From an uncultured Clostridia bacterium (GTDB lineage: Bacteria > Bacillota > Clostridia > Christensenellales > CALVMC01): 42,468 nucleotides of DNA. Location of the stretch: assembly GCA_944342015.1 (NCBI GenBank), contig CALVMC010000010.1, positions 1 to 42,468 of the forward strand. The letters run 5' to 3'. Position 1 is the first letter of the stretch. Each line of letters opens with the position of its first letter. The notes under the pieces are model-generated. The model searched no databases. It was not told the DNA's origin and worked only from the letters and a program-made list of their open reading frames with translations. A program made the position numbers and the translations under genes. Below, piece by piece: positions 17,725-26,732 of the stretch.

Positions 17725-18642
17725 ATGCCTATAATCGTTCCTAAGGATTTACCTGCCTTTAAAGTACTTAAAGATGAAAATATTTTCGTAATGCCCGAAA
17801 AAAGAGCATTCAATCAGGATATAAGACCTATCGAAATTGCGATAGTTAATCTTATGCCGACAAAAATCGAAACTGAAATACAGCTTTTAAGACTTCTCGG
17901 AAACAGTCCTTTGCAGGTTAATATAACCCTTATTAATATGAAAAGCCATACTTCAAAAAATACCGAGCCTTCGCACCTTGAAAAATTTTATAAAACCTTC
18001 GAGGAAGTCAAGGACTTTAACTTCGACGGTATGATTTTTACCGGTGCGCCCGTCGAAAAACTCGAATATTCCGATATCACTTACTATAAGGAATTAACGG
18101 AAATTTTCGATTATGCAAGCAAAAAGGTAACTTCTTCTATCTTTATTTGTTGGGCTGCACAGGCTGCTTTAAAATATTACTATGATATAGATAAAACAGA
18201 TTTAAATGAAAAAATGTTCGGTATATATCCTTATAAAGCCCAGGTAAAATACGAACTTCTTCTTAAAGGTATGGACGACGAGTTCTATATGCCGATGTCT
18301 CGTTATACCCATATCGATGAAGAACAGGTTTACAAAAACAAAAATTTAAAGGTTCTTGCAAGTTCCGATAGGAAGGGTATAGGTATTATAAAAAGTAAAG
18401 ACAATAAAAGGTTTTTCCTTTTAGGTCATGTCGAGTACGGCAGAAATACCCTTAAAAAAGAATATGAAAGAGATATAGAAAAAAATATCAAAATCAATCC
18501 GCCCGAAAATTATTTCAAGCCCGACGGTAAAACGGTAAACATGACTTGGGCAAGCACGGGAAATCTTATCTATTATAATTGGCTTAATTATTACCTTTAC
18601 CAGATAACGCCTTACGATATTTCAAAAGTAGGGGAAAATTAA
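17725..18642 (+). CDS. metA: homoserine O-acetyltransferase (MetA family)
   Basis: 305 residues, full length for MetA. The catalytic triad is in place at the family numbering: Cys142 (FICWAAQAA), His235 and Glu237 (LLGHVEYGR). Residue 111 is Glu (TGAPVEKLEY). In this family Glu111 goes with acetyl-CoA and Gly111 with succinyl-CoA, so this is predicted to be an acetyltransferase despite the MetA name. This agrees with the upstream MetY, which uses O-acetylhomoserine. GAGAGG ribosome site; co-transcribed with metY. Confidence 0.93.
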   Translation: MPIIVPKDLPAFKVLKDENIFVMPEKRAFNQDIRPIEIAIVNLMPTKIETEIQLLRLLGNSPLQVNITLINMKSHTSKNTEPSHLEKFYKTFEEVKDFNFDGMIFTGAPVEKLEYSDITYYKELTEIFDYASKKVTSSIFICWAAQAALKYYYDIDKTDLNEKMFGIYPYKAQVKYELLLKGMDDEFYMPMSRYTHIDEEQVYKNKNLKVLASSDRKGIGIIKSKDNKRFFLLGHVEYGRNTLKKEYERDIEKNIKINPPENYFKPDGKTVNMTWASTGNLIYYNWLNYYLYQITPYDISKVGEN

Positions 18643-18784
18643 TCGAAGTTATAATAATTTTGTAGTTATGTCCGTTACTAAAAGTTAAATGTTGAATTTC
18701 AGATAATTTACAATATTTATTATGTTAATTAATAAGTTGCCATAAATTTAAATATAAATTAAAAAAAGCGATATAGTTTAACAA

Positions 18785-18808
18785 AAAAAGGTCCTTAAAG
18801 ACCTTTTT
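18785..18808. terminator. bidirectional terminator between metA and the convergent membrane protein gene
   Basis: AAAAAGGTC, loop CTTAAA, GACCTTTTT. A and T runs on the two sides allow use from both directions. Confidence 0.8.
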
Positions 18809-18832
18809 TAATATTTTTAATTTGTATGAATT

Positions 18833-19291
18833 TTATTGCTGTGTGTTTTGTTGTTCTTGAGAATTGTAAGAGTAATGTTGCGGACTGTAATTTTCTATTA
18901 CCTGCTTTACTATTTCGTAATTTATTTGTTTTACCTTTCTTTTGATATTTACCGCATCGATTATTGCAAGTACAAATAATCCGCCGAGCGTGCAGAGTTT
19001 AAGAACTCCTCTTTTCGTATCTCCTAACATGAAACTGTCCACCCCTAAAAAACCGACCGTTGCGGATATTGCCGTCATTTTTGAAGGGGAAAGATAGTTT
19101 ATCTGTTCAAGCGATTCGAATATCCCAGAGCGCACTATTGTATTCAGTTTTACCGTAAGCTCGTTCAACTTTTCTTCCGGAAGATAGCTTCCGTAAGTTG
19201 CAATGTATTTTTCAGTGTTGTCCTGACCTAATGCAGAAGACAGAGCCGAACGCACATTTTTGTTCAAATCGAACATGTTTTTATTTTCCAT
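18833..19291 (-). CDS. small membrane protein, TM2-domain-like
   Basis: 152 residues from the ATG at 19291. This start has a perfect GGAGGAA site eight bases upstream; a longer frame exists from 19324 but lacks one. The first 75 residues are soluble. Residues about 78-125 contain two short hydrophobic segments joined by GDTKRGVLKL, with GFLGVDSFMLGD before it, which is the pattern of TM2 domains (membrane hairpin with a G-x-x-x-x-D/H-x-F-x-x-G motif). The tail is rich in Gln, Asn and Ser. Function unknown; TM2 proteins are widespread and uncharacterised. Monocistronic and convergent with metA. Confidence 0.7.
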   Translation of the reverse strand: MENKNMFDLNKNVRSALSSALGQDNTEKYIATYGSYLPEEKLNELTVKLNTIVRSGIFESLEQINYLSPSKMTAISATVGFLGVDSFMLGDTKRGVLKLCTLGGLFVLAIIDAVNIKRKVKQINYEIVKQVIENYSPQHYSYNSQEQQNTQQ

Positions 19292-19528
19292 AAATTCCTC
19301 CGTAATTATTGTATTACTATACAATATATTAACTGTAATATATATTTTAGACTTTTTTACAATTTATGTCAATAGTTTAATTTGTCGTATTTATAAAGCC
19401 GTTTCTTTTACTTATTAAATAAATTTTAAACAATAGTATTCAAGTATCGGCATTTTATTTTTCCTATTTATTATAATCAATAGATTATTCGATTAATTCA
19501 ATATATCGCAAACTTATTTTTAAAAATA

Positions 19529-19557
19529 TTGACAAATCGGAATGTATGGAATATAAT
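19529..19557 (+). promoter_or_regulatory. promoter of the 549-residue lipoprotein gene
   Basis: TTGACA (19529-19534), 17 bases, TATAAT (19552-19557): a perfect consensus promoter 32 bases before the start codon, which has an AAGGAG site. Confidence 0.85.
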
Positions 19558-19589
19558 TATCTATATTACTTTTTAATAAGGAGATAATA

Positions 19590-21239
19590 ATGAAAAAAGG
19601 AATTAAAATTTTACTGCTTATTGCAGTATCGTTAATTTTAGTTTTTGCATGCGTTGCCTGCAATACCGTAGACGCAAAAGCTAATTACAAAAAACTTGAT
19701 TTTATCAAAATGAAAACGGATTTGGATAAAATCGTAACAACTAAAACAGAATTTTCGTTAGCGGATAATGAATCCGTTGCCAGCGGAGAAAAAGTTATCG
19801 GTTTAAGAGCGTCGGATGAAAGTATTCTTGCCTATGTTGTTAAAACCTATAACAGCGAAACAGGCAAGTACGGTTTGTACAACATTCAGACAGGCGAATA
19901 TCTGTTGAATAACGAATATACTTCTGTTTCACTGTTTATAGATAGCGGTAACGAATCGGGTGGAATTAAAACCAGCGAATGCAATTACTTCTTGGTTACC
20001 AAAACCGAACAATCGAGCGACGGTAGCAGTACATCGACTTTATATGCTATTTATGACGCTTATAATAAAATCTTTCTGACTCAGTTCAGCGAAAAGAATA
20101 TCGGTACTATTTCCGGCGGTATAATTTTTAATCCCATTCTTAAAAATAAAGTTGTAGGAGATACTGTTTATAATTTCGTAATAAAAGACGGGTTAGTTTA
20201 CAGAGTAGGCGCTGAGGGAATGGTTCAGTATTTCGGAGATGATAATATAATTTATAACGAAGATTCAATGAAAATTCAATTTTTAGGCGAATATATTGTT
20301 TATGTTTTCGAAAGCGGAACTGGAAGCAAATCTTTATTCAAATATTATGATCTGAGCGGTAAATTTGTTTGCGATTTCGAGGTTAAAGCTGAATCTTCGT
20401 CTTCTTCCAGCAGCAGTATCAGCAGAGATGTTTTTGTTATAAGCAACGGCAGTATTGTTGTAAGAGAATTAACAAGAGTAGTTTACGGAGAAACCAAAAA
20501 ATACGATTTACTTATAAACGGTTATCCCTACAATATAGAATATACTCTTTACAATCCTGAAAACAAGAGTATAAAAAATATCGATCTTCCTTACTATTTA
20601 ATTAACTCCTCAACTTATATCGGGGAAGGCTATTCTATTATTAGTGCATGTCAGGTAGAAGACAGTTATATCGATAACAGTCAATCTTATATGCTTATTG
20701 TAGATAATAAAATGAATGTTATACATAATTTTAATAATACTTTTGTGAAAATTACCGATAACAGGTATTTGGAAATGCAGGAATACGGAAATATGGCTAT
20801 TACGAAATCAAACGGTTCGGTAATTAAAGATTTAGGTTATGTTTATGCTGAACCAATAGGCAAATTTGTATGTGTTAGCAATTCCGATATGAGCTATAAA
20901 TTCTACGATGCGGACGGCAATGAATTGTCTACTTTGTCAAATAATTTTTCGATTATAAACAAGTTCGAAGAAAAATTAATAGTAACTGACGGCATTTCTT
21001 ATTTTACATTCGATATAGCAACCGGAATAATAAATGTTATCGAAAATTACTTTAATTCATACGGTTCTTTGATACAGACTCGTTATGAAAACAGCGAAGG
21101 CGCTTACGAGTATGTATACAAAGATATAAACGGTAACGAACTTTACAGACAAAGCACTTCTGTTAGAAATACTTTTGTTGTTGCGGATAACGGAGTTTAC
21201 ATTATAGAAGACGGCAAAAAATTCGTAAAATTCGAATAA
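19590..21239 (+). CDS. lipoprotein of unknown function
   Basis: 549 residues. The signal peptide (1-20) is followed by two cysteines in FACVAC, either of which (Cys21 or Cys24) could be the lipid-modified residue. The mature part has no recognised catalytic motif. It consists of repeated beta-rich strands with the recurring form 'YxYYDLSGKFV...', 'YKFYDADGNEL', 'YEYVYKDINGNELY', suggesting a propeller or WG-repeat-like fold that reads as a string of about 40-60-residue units. A serine-rich linker (SSSSSSSIS) lies at about 271-279. The perfect promoter implies strong expression. Single-gene unit with its own terminator. Confidence 0.75.
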   Translation: MKKGIKILLLIAVSLILVFACVACNTVDAKANYKKLDFIKMKTDLDKIVTTKTEFSLADNESVASGEKVIGLRASDESILAYVVKTYNSETGKYGLYNIQTGEYLLNNEYTSVSLFIDSGNESGGIKTSECNYFLVTKTEQSSDGSSTSTLYAIYDAYNKIFLTQFSEKNIGTISGGIIFNPILKNKVVGDTVYNFVIKDGLVYRVGAEGMVQYFGDDNIIYNEDSMKIQFLGEYIVYVFESGTGSKSLFKYYDLSGKFVCDFEVKAESSSSSSSSISRDVFVISNGSIVVRELTRVVYGETKKYDLLINGYPYNIEYTLYNPENKSIKNIDLPYYLINSSTYIGEGYSIISACQVEDSYIDNSQSYMLIVDNKMNVIHNFNNTFVKITDNRYLEMQEYGNMAITKSNGSVIKDLGYVYAEPIGKFVCVSNSDMSYKFYDADGNELSTLSNNFSIINKFEEKLIVTDGISYFTFDIATGIINVIENYFNSYGSLIQTRYENSEGAYEYVYKDINGNELYRQSTSVRNTFVVADNGVYIIEDGKKFVKFE

Positions 21240-21260
21240 TCAAATTTAAAGATATTTGAA

Positions 21261-21287
21261 AAAGTACGGCTTTTGCCGTACTTTTTT
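21261..21287 (+). terminator. terminator of the 549-residue lipoprotein gene
   Basis: AAAGTACGGC, loop TTTT, GCCGTACTTT, then T run. Confidence 0.9.
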
Positions 21288-21429
21288 TATTTGGTTTTAT
21301 ATTTAATTTTATTTAATTTTAATATTGATTTGATTTAATCTTAAATTTGATTTATCATTTTAATCTTAACTTAATATCCGTATTTAAATAAAAATATTTT
21401 ATGGCATTTAGTAATATTAATTTTTACTT

Positions 21430-21771
21430 TTAATCTTCTTTTTTATAGTTGTCTGTGTTTACCGTGGTAAGTCCCGCAATAGCGTCTACGGGAACGGATA
21501 AGGTTATACCTTTGCCGGGGGAGTTAAGACCTGTCTTATTTACTATTTCGCACATTATTGCGTTCTTTATTTCGGAAGGGGCTACTATCATTACAAGTTC
21601 TTTTTCTTCCTGTATGGAAATATTAAAGAATTTTTCCGCTTCTTTTGCTCCCGTTCCTCTTCCGTTTAATATCGTGCCGCCCGTTGCTCCTTGAGATTTT
21701 GCAGCCGTCATAACTTCGTCAGCGTAACCTCTGTTTACTATTGTAAGTATTAAATCGTACTGTTTATTCAT
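21430..21771 (-). CDS. PII-like signalling protein (second of pair)
   Basis: 113 residues from the ATG at 21771; a GGGGGA site lies in the end of the upstream gene. The fold pattern is that of PII/GlnK-like proteins: an initial strand YDLILTIVNRG, then DEVMTAAKSQGATGGTILNGRGT (the G-A-T-G-G-T-x-x-x-G-R-G loop typical of PII-like proteins next to DUF1538 genes), and a C-terminal SPGKGITLSVPVDAIAG. It lacks the T-loop tyrosine region of classic GlnB. It starts one base before the stop of the preceding PII-like gene. I infer a regulator of the DUF1538 membrane protein that binds a nucleotide or other ligand; which ligand is unknown. Confidence 0.8.
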   Translation of the reverse strand: MNKQYDLILTIVNRGYADEVMTAAKSQGATGGTILNGRGTGAKEAEKFFNISIQEEKELVMIVAPSEIKNAIMCEIVNKTGLNSPGKGITLSVPVDAIAGLTTVNTDNYKKED

Positions 21772-21772
21772 T

Positions 21773-22138
21773 TTAAAATTTTCCCCCAAAATTGTTAATT
21801 AATAAATTATAAACAGCCATTGAGCCTAAGCTGTTTAATTTTACGGTAAAGGCAAGACCTTTTCCGGGTTCCCCGAATTTGAATTTTGTCTGTAATAGTT
21901 CGAGTACTTTTTCGGCTTTCGAAAGAGGCATAGCCGTGACAAGTATATCTTTTTCGCTGTCTCCTAGTCCGAAAAGATTAAGAAGTTCGCTCTTTGCCGT
22001 GCCTCTTCCTAAAAATATACAGCCTGTATTGATATTCATTTCTCTAAGTGCTGATGCGATTATATCGCCTTTGTTCCTTTTGACGATTATACACATCGCA
22101 CGAAATTCTTTTTCGGTATTTTTCCTTTCTTCTTCCAT
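21773..22138 (-). CDS. PII-like signalling protein (first of pair)
   Basis: 121 residues with the same plan as its neighbour: FRAMCIIVKRNKGDIIASALREMNINTGCIFLGRGT in the first half, then a conserved tail FGEPGKGLAFTVKLNSLGS. The glycine-rich G-R-G-T loop is kept, but the A-T-G-G segment of its partner is replaced by N-I-N-T-G, so the two may bind different ligands or act as a heteromer. AAGGGG ribosome site. It lies 240 bases after the DUF1538 gene and is immediately followed by the second PII-like gene. Confidence 0.78.
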   Translation of the reverse strand: MEEERKNTEKEFRAMCIIVKRNKGDIIASALREMNINTGCIFLGRGTAKSELLNLFGLGDSEKDILVTAMPLSKAEKVLELLQTKFKFGEPGKGLAFTVKLNSLGSMAVYNLLINNFGGKF

Positions 22139-22205
22139 AAATACCCCTTTTTAATTTTATAATACTTTTTACTTTGTTGCAATACCGTTTTAATTGCAAA
22201 TTCAA

Positions 22206-22437
22206 AATGTTTTTTATTTCACTGATTATCGGTGCAGTGGTTATTTTTGTCTTTCTGATCTTTAATCGAGTAATCGGTTATATTTCTGCTTTTTTAATTA
22301 TCGGTTGAATTGCTGTCTTTTTTTAATACCGATTATCGGTGCAGTAATGTTTTTTATTTTTTGCTAATTTTATTTAAGTCATTTTTCATTTTCGTTATTC
22401 GAATTATCGGTTGAATCGCTGTCTTTTTTTAATTCAG
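22206..22437. repeat. decayed duplication of the DUF1538 gene end
   Basis: Short direct repeats link the intergenic region to the last codons of the DUF1538 gene. ATTATCGGTTGAAT followed by GCTGTCTTTTTTT occurs near 22297-22326 and again, with one change, near 22403-22432 inside the gene. GATTATCGGTGCAGT occurs at 22224-22238 and 22331-22345, and AATGTTTTTTATTT at 22206-22219 and 22346-22359. The pattern is that of a tandem duplication of roughly 107-140 bp that has partly decayed. Confidence 0.6.
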
Positions 22438-24139
22438 TATTTTTATTTGTTTTATCGGTTAATTCATTGTCTTTGTCTCCCGAAGTTTTTTCGCCTAAAA
22501 TTATTACTCCGTTTTCGTCTTGCGATTTGTTCGAATTCTCTTGCAGGGGTACGGTATCTATTATTTCCGTTTCCACATTATTCAAAGCGCTGAAATCTAT
22601 AATACCGTTTTCAATTACTGCGTCTTCCGTGTTAAGTACAAGTTCTTCTTCAAGGATTTTTTCAGGCATAGGCAAAGCGTAGGGCGTAGGTTTGCTTTTT
22701 TTAAGTTTTATTGCGTAAAACAGTCCCATAAGCTGTATCGTGACAAGGGGAGTCATAGCGACCATCGCAACCACGCCGAATGCGTCGCTCATTATATTTC
22801 CTCCGAGCGAGTTTGAGGCCCCGATTGCAAACGGCAGTAGAAAAGTTGCCGTCATAGGTCCGCTTGCTACGCCGCCCGAATCGAATGCAACGGAAGTAAA
22901 TACTTTCGGGACAAAAAAGGTTAAAATAATAGCTATCGCATATACAGGCACTATAAACCACCATATGCTTATTCCCGTAAGCACTCTTATCATGGAAAAG
23001 GCAAGAGAAAGTCCCGTTCCGCACATAAGGGCTATCAACATATTTCTTTTTTTGATTGTTCCGCCGCTTATCTCTTCCACCTGAGAATTTAGAACATGTA
23101 CCGCAGGTTCTGCTGCAACGATAAAAAATCCTACTAATATTCCTATCGGTATAAGCACCCAACTGTACTTGCTTATCCCTATAAGAGAACCTATCATATT
23201 TCCCGCAGGCAGAAAACCGACATTCACTCCGGTAAGGAATATTACAAGGCCTATATAGTCGTATACAAGACCGATTATTATTTTAATCAATTGTTTTGTC
23301 GGTAGTTTCAATATCGCAAACTGATAAATCAAGAAAAATACAAATACAGGCGCCAATGCTATCGCAACTTCGCTCATATAAGCAGGAATTTCTTTTATAA
23401 ATGTCAATAATATATTTTCGCCCGTAGGTGAATAAAGTACACTATCGTAAGCCAATTCCGAAGTGTCGTTAAACATTCCTAAAATAAATACCGAAATTAT
23501 CGGTCCTATCGAACAAAGAGCAACAAGTCCGAAACTGTCTTCTGCGTTGTTTTTGTTACTTAAAGAGGCAACGCCTATTCCGAGCGCCATTATAAATGGG
23601 ACGGTTATAGGTCCGGTGGTTACGCCGCCCGAGTCAAATGCAACCGATAAAAAGTTTTCGGGTACGAATATTCCTATTAAAAAAACTATCGGATAGAATA
23701 TTAAAAGAAGTGTTCTGAGTTTTATCTGAAATACTATTCTGAGAAGTGCAATTACAAGAAATATCCCCACTCCCACTCCGACCGTAACTATAAGCACATA
23801 TTCGTTTATTGCGTCCGACAATTGCTCTGCAAGTACAAGTAAATCGGGCTCCGCTATCGTTATTATTATACCGAGTATAAGACTAACTATAACTATAAGC
23901 CAGATGTTGCGCTGTTTTGTTATGCTTGCACCTATCTTTTCGCCCATCTGTATCATCGATATTTCGGCACCGAGCGAAAACAAACTCATTCCGATTATAA
24001 CAAAAACAGCACCGACTATAAAAGACCATATCATTTCGCTTTCTAAAGGCGCTATGGTCAGTCCTAAAATAAGTACTATTAAGGTAATCGGAAGCACCGA
24101 AAATACCGTTTCCTTGAATTTGAGAAGAAGTTTTTTCAT
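22379..24139 (-). CDS. DUF1538 polytopic membrane protein (putative transporter)
   Basis: 586 residues made of two homologous DUF1538 halves. Each half holds about six membrane segments and the signature SVAFDSGGVTTGPITVPF (about 168-185) or SVAFDSGGVASGPMTATF (about 416-433). Duplicated halves with a conserved D-S-G-G loop suggest a transporter with internal pseudo-symmetry, as in many secondary carriers; the substrate is not known. After about residue 480 comes a hydrophilic tail rich in Asp, Glu, Asn and Lys. Its own consensus promoter lies upstream. Two PII-like genes follow on the same strand, the usual partner of DUF1538 genes. Confidence 0.88.
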   Translation of the reverse strand: MKKLLLKFKETVFSVLPITLIVLILGLTIAPLESEMIWSFIVGAVFVIIGMSLFSLGAEISMIQMGEKIGASITKQRNIWLIVIVSLILGIIITIAEPDLLVLAEQLSDAINEYVLIVTVGVGVGIFLVIALLRIVFQIKLRTLLLIFYPIVFLIGIFVPENFLSVAFDSGGVTTGPITVPFIMALGIGVASLSNKNNAEDSFGLVALCSIGPIISVFILGMFNDTSELAYDSVLYSPTGENILLTFIKEIPAYMSEVAIALAPVFVFFLIYQFAILKLPTKQLIKIIIGLVYDYIGLVIFLTGVNVGFLPAGNMIGSLIGISKYSWVLIPIGILVGFFIVAAEPAVHVLNSQVEEISGGTIKKRNMLIALMCGTGLSLAFSMIRVLTGISIWWFIVPVYAIAIILTFFVPKVFTSVAFDSGGVASGPMTATFLLPFAIGASNSLGGNIMSDAFGVVAMVAMTPLVTIQLMGLFYAIKLKKSKPTPYALPMPEKILEEELVLNTEDAVIENGIIDFSALNNVETEIIDTVPLQENSNKSQDENGVIILGEKTSGDKDNELTDKTNKNTELKKDSDSTDNSNNENEK

Positions 24140-24194
24140 ATTTGCATAAAATCTTAATTAGTTAATTTTTAAATTAAAAAATTAACTTGATTTT

Positions 24195-24223
24195 ATTTTA
24201 TTTTTTTCGGTTTTGTTTGTCAA
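24195..24223 (-). promoter_or_regulatory. promoter of the DUF1538 gene
   Basis: On the minus strand TTGACA (24223-24218), 17 bases, TAAAAT (24200-24195), 56 bases before the start codon. Confidence 0.72.
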
Positions 24224-24278
24224 TTATTTTAATAATTATTAAAAATTTTTATAAATAGTTATATATTATACTTATAAC

Positions 24279-24307
24279 TTGACAAATTTTGCTTTAAATT
24301 TTAATAT
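24279..24307 (+). promoter_or_regulatory. promoter of the phosphoesterase lipoprotein gene
   Basis: TTGACA (24279-24284), 17 bases, TAATAT (24302-24307). It is divergent from the DUF1538 promoter with about 55 bases between the two -35 boxes. Confidence 0.65.
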
Positions 24308-24339
24308 ATATATAGCATAAAAAATGCAGGGAGGAATAT

Positions 24340-25524
24340 ATGAAGAAAAAAATTATTATAAGCATTGTTGCCGTTGTTCTTGCAAGCTTGATGATTGTAG
24401 GGCTTGCGGCTTGTAACAACGGCTGGAACGGTAAGTTAGAACTTAATAAAGACGGTAATTTTAAAATACTTCAACTTACCGATACTCAGTTTTCACAGAA
24501 CGGAAGAATAACTTCCGAATCAAAAATATTGCTCGATAAACTTATTTCTGAGTCAAATCCCGACCTTATCGTTATTACGGGTGATGTTATAAGCGGAGAG
24601 CATTGGCTCGGATTTTATCCTTCTTACACGGAAAACGCTCAGGATTTAATTACTTTTTGCGGCGAGATAAGAGATTATTTTGAAAGTAAAAAAATTCCGT
24701 GGACTTTAAGTTTCGGCAACCATGACGGTCTTGCATTACCTGATGATCTTAAAGAAGGCGGTCAGTATCAGACAATCAGGAAAGATATGCTTACCGAATA
24801 TGCAAAAGGAAAATTCTTTGTCGGCGGACTTGACAGTCAGTCTGCAAATTATAAGTGTTTCAATAACGAAAGCGAAATGACTTATACTAACTTCTCGTTC
24901 CCGATATACAATAAAGACGGAAGTTATGCTTACAACATTTATGTTCTTGACTGTTATCCGATAGCAGGTGATTATCCGGCATTATTCCAGGACCAGATTG
25001 ATTTTTATAACAGCGAATCCGCAAGGCTCAAACAGGCTAACGGCGGGCAAGTAGTTAAATCGCTTCTTTTCCATCACGAATCGCTTCCTATGTTTATCGA
25101 TATGAAATACGAATACGATAACAATACCGGAAAAACCAAGGTTCTCGAAGGGGACTTCGGCGATAAGGCTTTCGGCGGACCTAAGGAAAATTCGGCAATT
25201 GAAGAGGCTATGATTGCAAACAAAGATATTATCGGCATATTTGTAGGACACGATCATCTTAACACTCTTGCAGGAATTTACGAATATACGGAAAATACGA
25301 ATATTCTTCTTGCATACGGCAGAATGTCGGCTATTGCCGATTACCTTTATGTAGGACTTACAAGAGATAACTTTATAAGAGGTGCAAGAGTTATCGAACT
25401 TAACGCAACAGGGGATATTAATACCTACGAAATGCTTGCAACGCCTACCGATATTAACGCTAATCCTTATACGGATTTCACCATCTCAACTAAAAATGTT
25501 ATCAACACAGCCGATTATAAATAA
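24340..25524 (+). CDS. calcineurin-like metallophosphoesterase lipoprotein
   Basis: 394 residues. Signal peptide with lipobox GLAAC (Cys25). The dinuclear-metal motifs of the calcineurin-like phosphoesterase fold are all present: LTDTQ (Asp48), TGDVISG (Asp82), FGNHDG (Asn127, His128), LFHHE in the middle, and GHDHLN near residue 305. This combination with a DTQ start is typical of the extracellular branch acting on phosphodiesters or phospholipid-derived compounds (purple-acid-phosphatase-like). GGAGG ribosome site and a terminator after the stop; single-gene unit. Substrate unknown. Confidence 0.9.
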   Translation: MKKKIIISIVAVVLASLMIVGLAACNNGWNGKLELNKDGNFKILQLTDTQFSQNGRITSESKILLDKLISESNPDLIVITGDVISGEHWLGFYPSYTENAQDLITFCGEIRDYFESKKIPWTLSFGNHDGLALPDDLKEGGQYQTIRKDMLTEYAKGKFFVGGLDSQSANYKCFNNESEMTYTNFSFPIYNKDGSYAYNIYVLDCYPIAGDYPALFQDQIDFYNSESARLKQANGGQVVKSLLFHHESLPMFIDMKYEYDNNTGKTKVLEGDFGDKAFGGPKENSAIEEAMIANKDIIGIFVGHDHLNTLAGIYEYTENTNILLAYGRMSAIADYLYVGLTRDNFIRGARVIELNATGDINTYEMLATPTDINANPYTDFTISTKNVINTADYK

Positions 25525-25546
25525 TTTAAATTCGATAATATGAAAA

Positions 25547-25571
25547 GACGAAGCAAAAGCTTCGTCTTTTT
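25547..25571 (+). terminator. terminator of the phosphoesterase gene
   Basis: GACGAAGC, loop AAAA, GCTTCGTC, then T run. Confidence 0.9.
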
Positions 25572-25699
25572 ATTATAAAATTAAAACTTTTTTTAAAAAC
25601 ATTCAAATATTAAATTTATCTACTAAGTAATTAATTTTTAGTAATATTTTATTAAAGTTTGTTAATTTATCTTTTGCCTATTACATTAAAAAAATAATC

Positions 25700-26406
25700 T
25701 TAATTATCCGGATTATTAAAACCGGATTTTATACTGTCTTTGTGTTTTTCGGTTTCTGAAAAATTCCGTGTAGGGGGTAAGGGCATATCATCGCAATTAA
25801 TATTGCTTTCACTTTTGCTGTCACTTACCGAAACAGATTTATTGTCACTGTTCGTTAAGGTATTGCCTTTTATTTTATCGTTTTTATTCTTAATAAATTT
25901 ACCTATATTAAAGACAAATACCAATATAAGAAAAATCCCTTCCGATATCGCTAACTGAATAAAATTCATAGGTATTACAATAGAAGATGTAACTATATTT
26001 CTGTATAATATCAAATTAGCTATAAAATACCCGACTACCATAATAAGACCCGATAAAAAAGAATAAACGACTGTTAAAATATAAGAAAGAGTTCTTTTTT
26101 TAGGAATAAGAAATTTTACCAAAAACCCGAAGACAAGTCCTTCCAGTCCTTTGATTACGACAGTAAAAGGTATCCAGTAATAATAGCCGAGTATTAAATC
26201 TCCAAGTGCCGAGCCTATTGCACCTATTATTGCACCCGCAAAGGGACCTAAAAGGTAAGCGCCTGTAAAATCATTGAATCGCCTATATTAATGTAATCCT
26301 GTGTGCCGGTAACGGGTATTGCTATAACGGTTGTCGCAACGGTTGTAAGGGCGCAGAACAGCGCAGTTAGAACAAGATTCCACGTATTTGTTTTACCGTT
26401 TTTCAT
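25700..26406 (-). pseudogene. ribU: frameshifted riboflavin ECF transporter S component (ribU type)
   Basis: ATG at 26406 has an AGGAGG site. The first frame encodes MKNGKTNTWNLVLTALFCAL and continues to YINIGDSMI, then runs off to a stop near 26248. The next frame picks up exactly where an ECF S component should go on: TGAYLLGPFAGAIIGAIGS, then YWIPFTVVIKGLEGLVFG and a further membrane segment set, ending with a hydrophilic tail of about 60 residues. The break is at the A run 26267-26270 (TTTT on the coding strand): one missing T would restore an IGDSMIFTGAYLLGP junction. An FMN riboswitch lies directly upstream, which supports riboflavin as the ligand. It may be a real inactivation, a phase-variable tract or a sequencing error in a homopolymer. 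Confidence 0.8.
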
Positions 26407-26435
26407 AGATCCTCCTTTTTGAACAGAGATAAGAA

Positions 26436-26461
26436 AAGAAAACTTTACCATAAGGTAAAGT
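26436..26461 (-). terminator. regulatory terminator of the FMN riboswitch
   Basis: On the minus strand ACTTTACC, loop TTAT, GGTAAAGT, then TTTCTTTT. It lies between the aptamer and the ribU ribosome site. A second weaker hairpin with a T run (near 26470-26490) precedes it. High FMN would favour this stem and stop transcription. Confidence 0.8.
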
Positions 26462-26489
26462 CGGCAAAAAATATACGCAAAAGCATATT

Positions 26490-26613
26490 ACCGTCTTTCC
26501 CATTCAGACTTTACTGGCGGTTGCGGAATCTCACCGCATCGGCTGTTGGGGCTGTCGGACTCGTCCGTAATTTTACGGCATTACCGCCGGTCGGGTTTAA
26601 CCCTGCCCAAAGA
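26490..26613 (-). promoter_or_regulatory. FMN riboswitch (RFN element)
   Basis: Read on the minus strand the conserved RFN blocks appear in order: GGGCAGGGTTAAACCCGACC then GGCGGTAA, ACGAGTCCGACAGCC, GATGCGGTGAGATTCCGCA followed by ACCG, and AGTCTGAATGGGA near the end. The element closes about 84 bases before the ATG of the riboflavin transporter gene, with a terminator in between, which is the classic FMN-off arrangement. Confidence 0.93.
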
Positions 26614-26732
26614 TAGTAATTTAAAATTTTAATTTTTATTTAAAATGTTTAAAAATATTACTATTTAATTTGACCGTTGTCAAGCAATTTAAACTGCAAT
26701 TAATGTTTTGTTGTCCTTTCGCAAGAATAAGT

